NCBI GenBank assembly: GCA_036272735.1
Contig: DATAYF010000713.1
Coordinates: forward strand, 1 to 8,034
Length of the DNA stretch: 8,034 bases
DNA from: DATAYF01 sp036272735
GTDB lineage: Bacteria > Chloroflexota > Ktedonobacteria > Ktedonobacterales > Ktedonobacteraceae
Reading direction: 5' to 3'
This document shows, piece by piece, positions 5,581 through 8,034 of this stretch; position 1 is the first letter of the stretch, and each line of letters begins with the position of its first letter. The position numbers and the translations under genes are program-made. Below the pieces are notes generated by a model. That model was given only the letters and a program-made list of their open reading frames with translations, had not been told where the DNA came from and made no database searches.

Positions 5581-7068
5581 ATGAGCACAACACAAACGTT
5601 TCGCAATTACATCGGCGGTCAGTGGCAAGAGGCGCAGGGTGGACAAACATTTCCCAATTATAATCCCGCCACGGGCGTGCTACTAGGCCAGTTTCCCCAT
5701 TCTGGTGAGGCCGATGTCGATGCTGCGGTCAAGGCAGCACGGCACGCCTTCGCAAGCTGGCGACTCGTACCAGCGCCCAAACGTGGCGAAATTCTCTTCC
5801 GGGTTGGTGAACTCTTGATGCGCCACAAGGAAGAACTGGCCCGCACGATGACGCAGGAGATGGGCAAGGTGCTCAACGAGACGCGTGGCGATGTCCAGGA
5901 GGGCATCGATATGGCGTTTTATATGGGCGGCGAAGGGCGACGGCTCTTTGGTTATAGCGTCCCCGTCGAATTGCCCAACAAGACAGGTATGGCGTTGCGC
6001 GATCCCGTGGGCGTCGTGGCTTGCATTACACCCTGGAACTTCCCAATAGCCATTCCCACGTGGAAAATGTTTCCCGCTCTCGTCGCTGGAAACACAATCG
6101 TCCTCAAGCCAGCCGAGGACACTTCGCACAGTGCCTTGCGCCTGGTAGAACTGCTCTATGAAGCGGGCCTGCCCGAAGGCGTGGTGAACCTCGTCTTTGG
6201 TCCCGGCAATCCCACCGGCGAGGTGCTCATTCACCACCCCGACGTGAACATTATTTCCTTTACCGGTTCAACCGACACCGGCCGTTACGTTGCGATCGAG
6301 GCCGCGCAGACGCTCAAACGTGTCTCACTGGAAATGGGCGGCAAAAACGCCATCATCGTGATGGACGACGCCGACCTGGACCTGGCGGTCGAGGGTATTT
6401 TGTGGAGCGCGTATGGCACGACCGGGCAGCGCTGCACCGCCTGCAGTCGCGTGATCGTGCATAGCGCCGTACATGATGCGCTGCTCGACAAGTTGGTACC
6501 GCGCATCGCCCAGCTACGCCTGGGCGATGGTCTCGACGAGCAGGTGGACATTGGCCCCTTGATCCATCAAAAACAGCTTGAGAAGGTGCACGCATACACG
6601 CAGATCGGCAAAGAGGAAGGGGCAACGCTGGTGATTGGTGGCGAAATTGCCAACGAAGGCGCGTTGGCAAAGGGACATTTTTACCACCCCACACTGTTCA
6701 AGGACGTGCGCCCCGATATGCGTATCGCGCAAGAAGAGATCTTTGGGCCAACGCTCTCGGTGATCCGCGTCGACTCGCTTGAAGAAGCCATCGCTGTAAA
6801 CAACGATACGCGCTATGGCCTTTCCAGCGCCATCTACACGCAGAACGTCAATCGCGTCCAGCAAGCGACGCGTGACCTGACCACAGGTATCATCTACATC
6901 AACTCCGGCACGAGCGGAGCGGAGATCCAGCTTCCCTTCGGCGGCACGCGCGGCACCGGCAACGGGCACCGCGAAGCTGGCCTGGCTGGACTCGATGTCT
7001 TCACCGAGTGGAAGGTGGTCTATAGCGACTACAGTGGCAAGTTGCAAAAAGCGCAGATTGACCAGTAA
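5581..7068 (+). CDS. NAD(P)-dependent aldehyde dehydrogenase
   Basis: A full-length 495-residue member of the aldehyde dehydrogenase superfamily, which oxidises an aldehyde to the acid with NAD(P)+ in the cytoplasm. Visible signatures: PWNFP (151-155), Lys176 in LKPAE, the cofactor loop FTGSTDTG (227-234), general base Glu251 in LEMGGK, catalytic Cys285 in GQRCT, and EEIFGP (385-390). The end motif TSGAEIQLPFGGTRGTGNGH is like that of bacterial semialdehyde dehydrogenases related to 2-oxoglutarate-semialdehyde and aminoadipate-semialdehyde enzymes, but the substrate cannot be assigned. The ribosome site GAGGGA overlaps the rho stop codon and precedes the ATG by 4 nt. The 9-nt gap indicates co-transcription with rho; I know of no functional link. 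A strong hairpin follows the stop. Confidence 0.93.
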   Translation: MSTTQTFRNYIGGQWQEAQGGQTFPNYNPATGVLLGQFPHSGEADVDAAVKAARHAFASWRLVPAPKRGEILFRVGELLMRHKEELARTMTQEMGKVLNETRGDVQEGIDMAFYMGGEGRRLFGYSVPVELPNKTGMALRDPVGVVACITPWNFPIAIPTWKMFPALVAGNTIVLKPAEDTSHSALRLVELLYEAGLPEGVVNLVFGPGNPTGEVLIHHPDVNIISFTGSTDTGRYVAIEAAQTLKRVSLEMGGKNAIIVMDDADLDLAVEGILWSAYGTTGQRCTACSRVIVHSAVHDALLDKLVPRIAQLRLGDGLDEQVDIGPLIHQKQLEKVHAYTQIGKEEGATLVIGGEIANEGALAKGHFYHPTLFKDVRPDMRIAQEEIFGPTLSVIRVDSLEEAIAVNNDTRYGLSSAIYTQNVNRVQQATRDLTTGIIYINSGTSGAEIQLPFGGTRGTGNGHREAGLAGLDVFTEWKVVYSDYSGKLQKAQIDQ

Positions 7069-7074
7069 CCTCGC

Positions 7075-7107
7075 ATTCGTCCATGTATCAGCGATACATG
7101 GATGAAT
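7075..7107 (+). terminator. Strong 15-bp hairpin after the rho operon
   Basis: ATTCGTCCATGTATC (7075-7089) pairs with GATACATGGATGAAT (7093-7107) over an AGC loop. All 15 pairs form in RNA with one G-U. It begins 7 nt after the aldehyde dehydrogenase stop. There is no U-tract in either direction, so it may block 3' exonucleases or separate the convergent genes rather than act as an intrinsic terminator. Confidence 0.5.
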
Positions 7108-7153
7108 TCTCGATGCCGCTGCTTCCTATACAATCAAAGGTGACTGAAAGCGC

Positions 7154-7707
7154 TTACTCACCGCCCTCATTGGCTTTCACTCGGCCGACCCAATCAGAGG
7201 CTACATCAATGGCGTTCTGTCCCAGAAACATGTTCAACTGGGCCGCATGTTCCTGCCGTGGCGCATGTTGTACAAGAGGAGCTCTAAAAAGCTCATCGGC
7301 TTTTCCCCGACCCAGAGAAAATCGACCTGTTGGTGCGCTTTCTCGTCTGACAACCCAGCAATCGTTGTCTGGCACTTCTTGCGCAGATTCACCAGATAGG
7401 CGTGTAGCTCATCTCTGGTATAGGGCCGTTCGGGAAGGACACCTGCTGGGTCAAGCTCATCCAGGGTGAAGGGCGGAGGGGGAGCGAATCCTTCAAGTGA
7501 GCCTGTGAGATACAAGTCGAGCCAGAAGAGCATGTGATAGGTGATATACCAGAATTCTGCGGATTCCGATGGCAGAGGGTGGTCTGAGTGGTCGATCCAG
7601 AGGCGTCCATTCCAATGCGTGCTGGGACAGGCGAGCAAGGCGTTTTCGAGCATGTCGATAGTCGCGCCGAACTGCTGCCAGAGGGCGATCCTCCACAATG
7701 GGTCCAT
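7154..7707 (-). pseudogene. DinB-family protein, frameshifted near the C-terminus
   Basis: DinB-like four-helix-bundle proteins are metal-binding enzymes, some acting as thiol-dependent transferases; function here is unknown. The first frame gives 157 residues (7707-7234) with a clear DinB pattern: MDPLWRIALWQQFGATIDML at the start, His58 in FWYITYHMLFW, and FLELLLYNMRH at 140-150. It then runs into GRNMRPS and a stop. The next frame carries the missing tail, QEHAAQLNMFLGQNAIDVAS and on to the stop at 7154. A one-base loss near 7256-7257 would explain this; restoring it gives MRHxQEHAAQLN and a 184-residue protein, the usual length. The broken spot is the HxxxH metal motif (His150 and the expected His154). 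It may be a true mutation or a sequencing error. No good ribosome site precedes the ATG at 7707. It is convergent with the rho operon. Confidence 0.8.
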
Positions 7708-7729
7708 CTTACGCTTCTGCTCTGATTAA

Positions 7730-7765
7730 TGTGGTAAAACATATGCAAGCATAGATTTTGCCACA
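7730..7765. repeat. Imperfect 17-bp palindrome, possible IS605-type right-end hairpin
   Basis: TGTGGTAAAACATATGC (7730-7746) and GCATAGATTTTGCCACA (7749-7765) pair over a 2-nt loop with 14 of 17 Watson-Crick matches. It lies between the tnpB 3' region and the dinB start, 23 bp from the dinB ATG. IS200/IS605 elements end in imperfect hairpins bound by TnpA, so this may be the right end. It could also be an operator of dinB. Confidence 0.4.
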
Positions 7766-7900
7766 CCTTTCATTGTTCCTGCTTCATTGGTAGCCGCCTC
7801 CGGGCCGAAGCCCTTTGGTCTTACACCGCCTCCACAGGCGACTTTTACGCGCCGCCGGAGCCACTGTCGAGCGCGACCTGATCAACCAACCCCATCAGGC
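7766..7900 (-). ncRNA. Candidate omega-RNA (reRNA) scaffold at the tnpB 3' end
   Basis: IS605-type tnpB genes encode their guide RNA over the tnpB 3' end and the right end of the element. Here, downstream of the tnpB stop on the minus strand, two compact hairpins occur in a row: CGCCT/AGGCG with a 4-nt loop (7840-7827) and GGGC/GCCC with a TTCG tetraloop (7813-7802). A tgaagcaggaac stretch follows, as I recall from related element ends. Boundaries are approximate and no expression evidence exists. If active, the guide would be the DNA just past the right end, toward dinB. Confidence 0.4.
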
Positions 7901-8034
7901 GAAGGGCTTCTTTTCTTATGCCTTTTGCTGCGTTTTCGTCTCGATCCTGTTTGGTCTGATACAACGTGCAGCTTTCATTCTGACAGAGAAACACGCGATC
8001 CGAGAGCTTGATCTCACGCCAACGCCACCCGCAG
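7845..8034 (-). CDS. tnpB: TnpB (IS200/IS605 OrfB) C-terminal part, cut by the window edge
   Basis: Only the last 62 residues are visible, entering from the right edge. They read CGWRWREIKLSDRVFLCQNE, then SCTLYQTKQDRDENAAKGIR and a short tail to the stop at 7847-7845. This is the OrfB zinc-ribbon domain: a CGW start of the ribbon, a second Cys pair spaced C-x4-C, and the RuvC III-like DRDxNAA motif that carries a catalytic Asp of the nuclease. TnpB is an RNA-guided nuclease that supports transposon retention. The Cys-to-DRD spacing is a few residues longer than the common CGxxxDRD form. Whether the rest is intact cannot be seen. Confidence 0.85.
   Translation of the reverse strand, partial: CGWRWREIKLSDRVFLCQNESCTLYQTKQDRDENAAKGIRKEALRLMGLVDQVALDSGSGGA

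Noticed and set aside
7787..8011. Plus-strand open frame over the tnpB end
   Set aside because: It is antisense to the TnpB zinc ribbon and the hairpin region and has no motif of its own.

Overview
The window looks like chromosomal DNA from a soil Chloroflexota bacterium, most probably of the Ktedonobacteria type. This is an inference. It rests on a zinc-ribbon membrane protein with an alanine/threonine (ATAT) linker, the style of the Rho protein, an IS605-type tnpB end, and GC-rich genes separated by AT-rich gaps. No rRNA, tRNA or CRISPR array was seen.

Left part (1-1540). A two-gene operon on the minus strand encodes paired small HotDog-fold (MaoC-type) dehydratase subunits, arranged like the HadA/HadB subunits of a heterodimeric 3-hydroxyacyl dehydratase. 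The upstream subunit has Tyr where the downstream one has the catalytic His. A 21-bp dyad sits just upstream of the operon start and is a good operator candidate. A 20-bp perfect palindrome lies beyond its 3' end. A small Arg-rich open frame with a zinc-finger-like signature may lie divergently on the plus strand and ends at a weak terminator.

Middle part (1540-3920). Two minus-strand genes encode envelope proteins: a zinc-ribbon/transmembrane/beta-sandwich protein and a small protein with a C-terminal membrane anchor. The latter is divergent from a plus-strand gene for an HExxH (SprT-like) metallopeptidase.

Rho region (3921-7110). A near-consensus extended -10 promoter (TTGACA, 17 bp, TATATT) drives a leader of about 245 nt and then rho, the transcription termination factor. 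A complete NAD(P)-dependent aldehyde dehydrogenase follows 9 nt downstream as a probable operon partner. A strong 15-bp hairpin without a U-tract follows the operon.

Right part (7110-8034). A minus-strand DinB-family gene is broken by a one-base frameshift inside its C-terminal HxxxH metal motif. Just upstream of it lies the 3' end of an IS200/IS605-type tnpB that enters from the right edge. Downstream of tnpB are a string of hairpins typical of an omega-RNA scaffold and an imperfect palindrome that could be the element's right end. The flanking sequence that would serve as the omega-RNA guide would be the dinB 5' region.

Most genes are ordinary housekeeping or accessory genes. The points most worth a second look are the dehydratase operator, the tnpB/omega-RNA right end against a damaged dinB, and the long rho leader.
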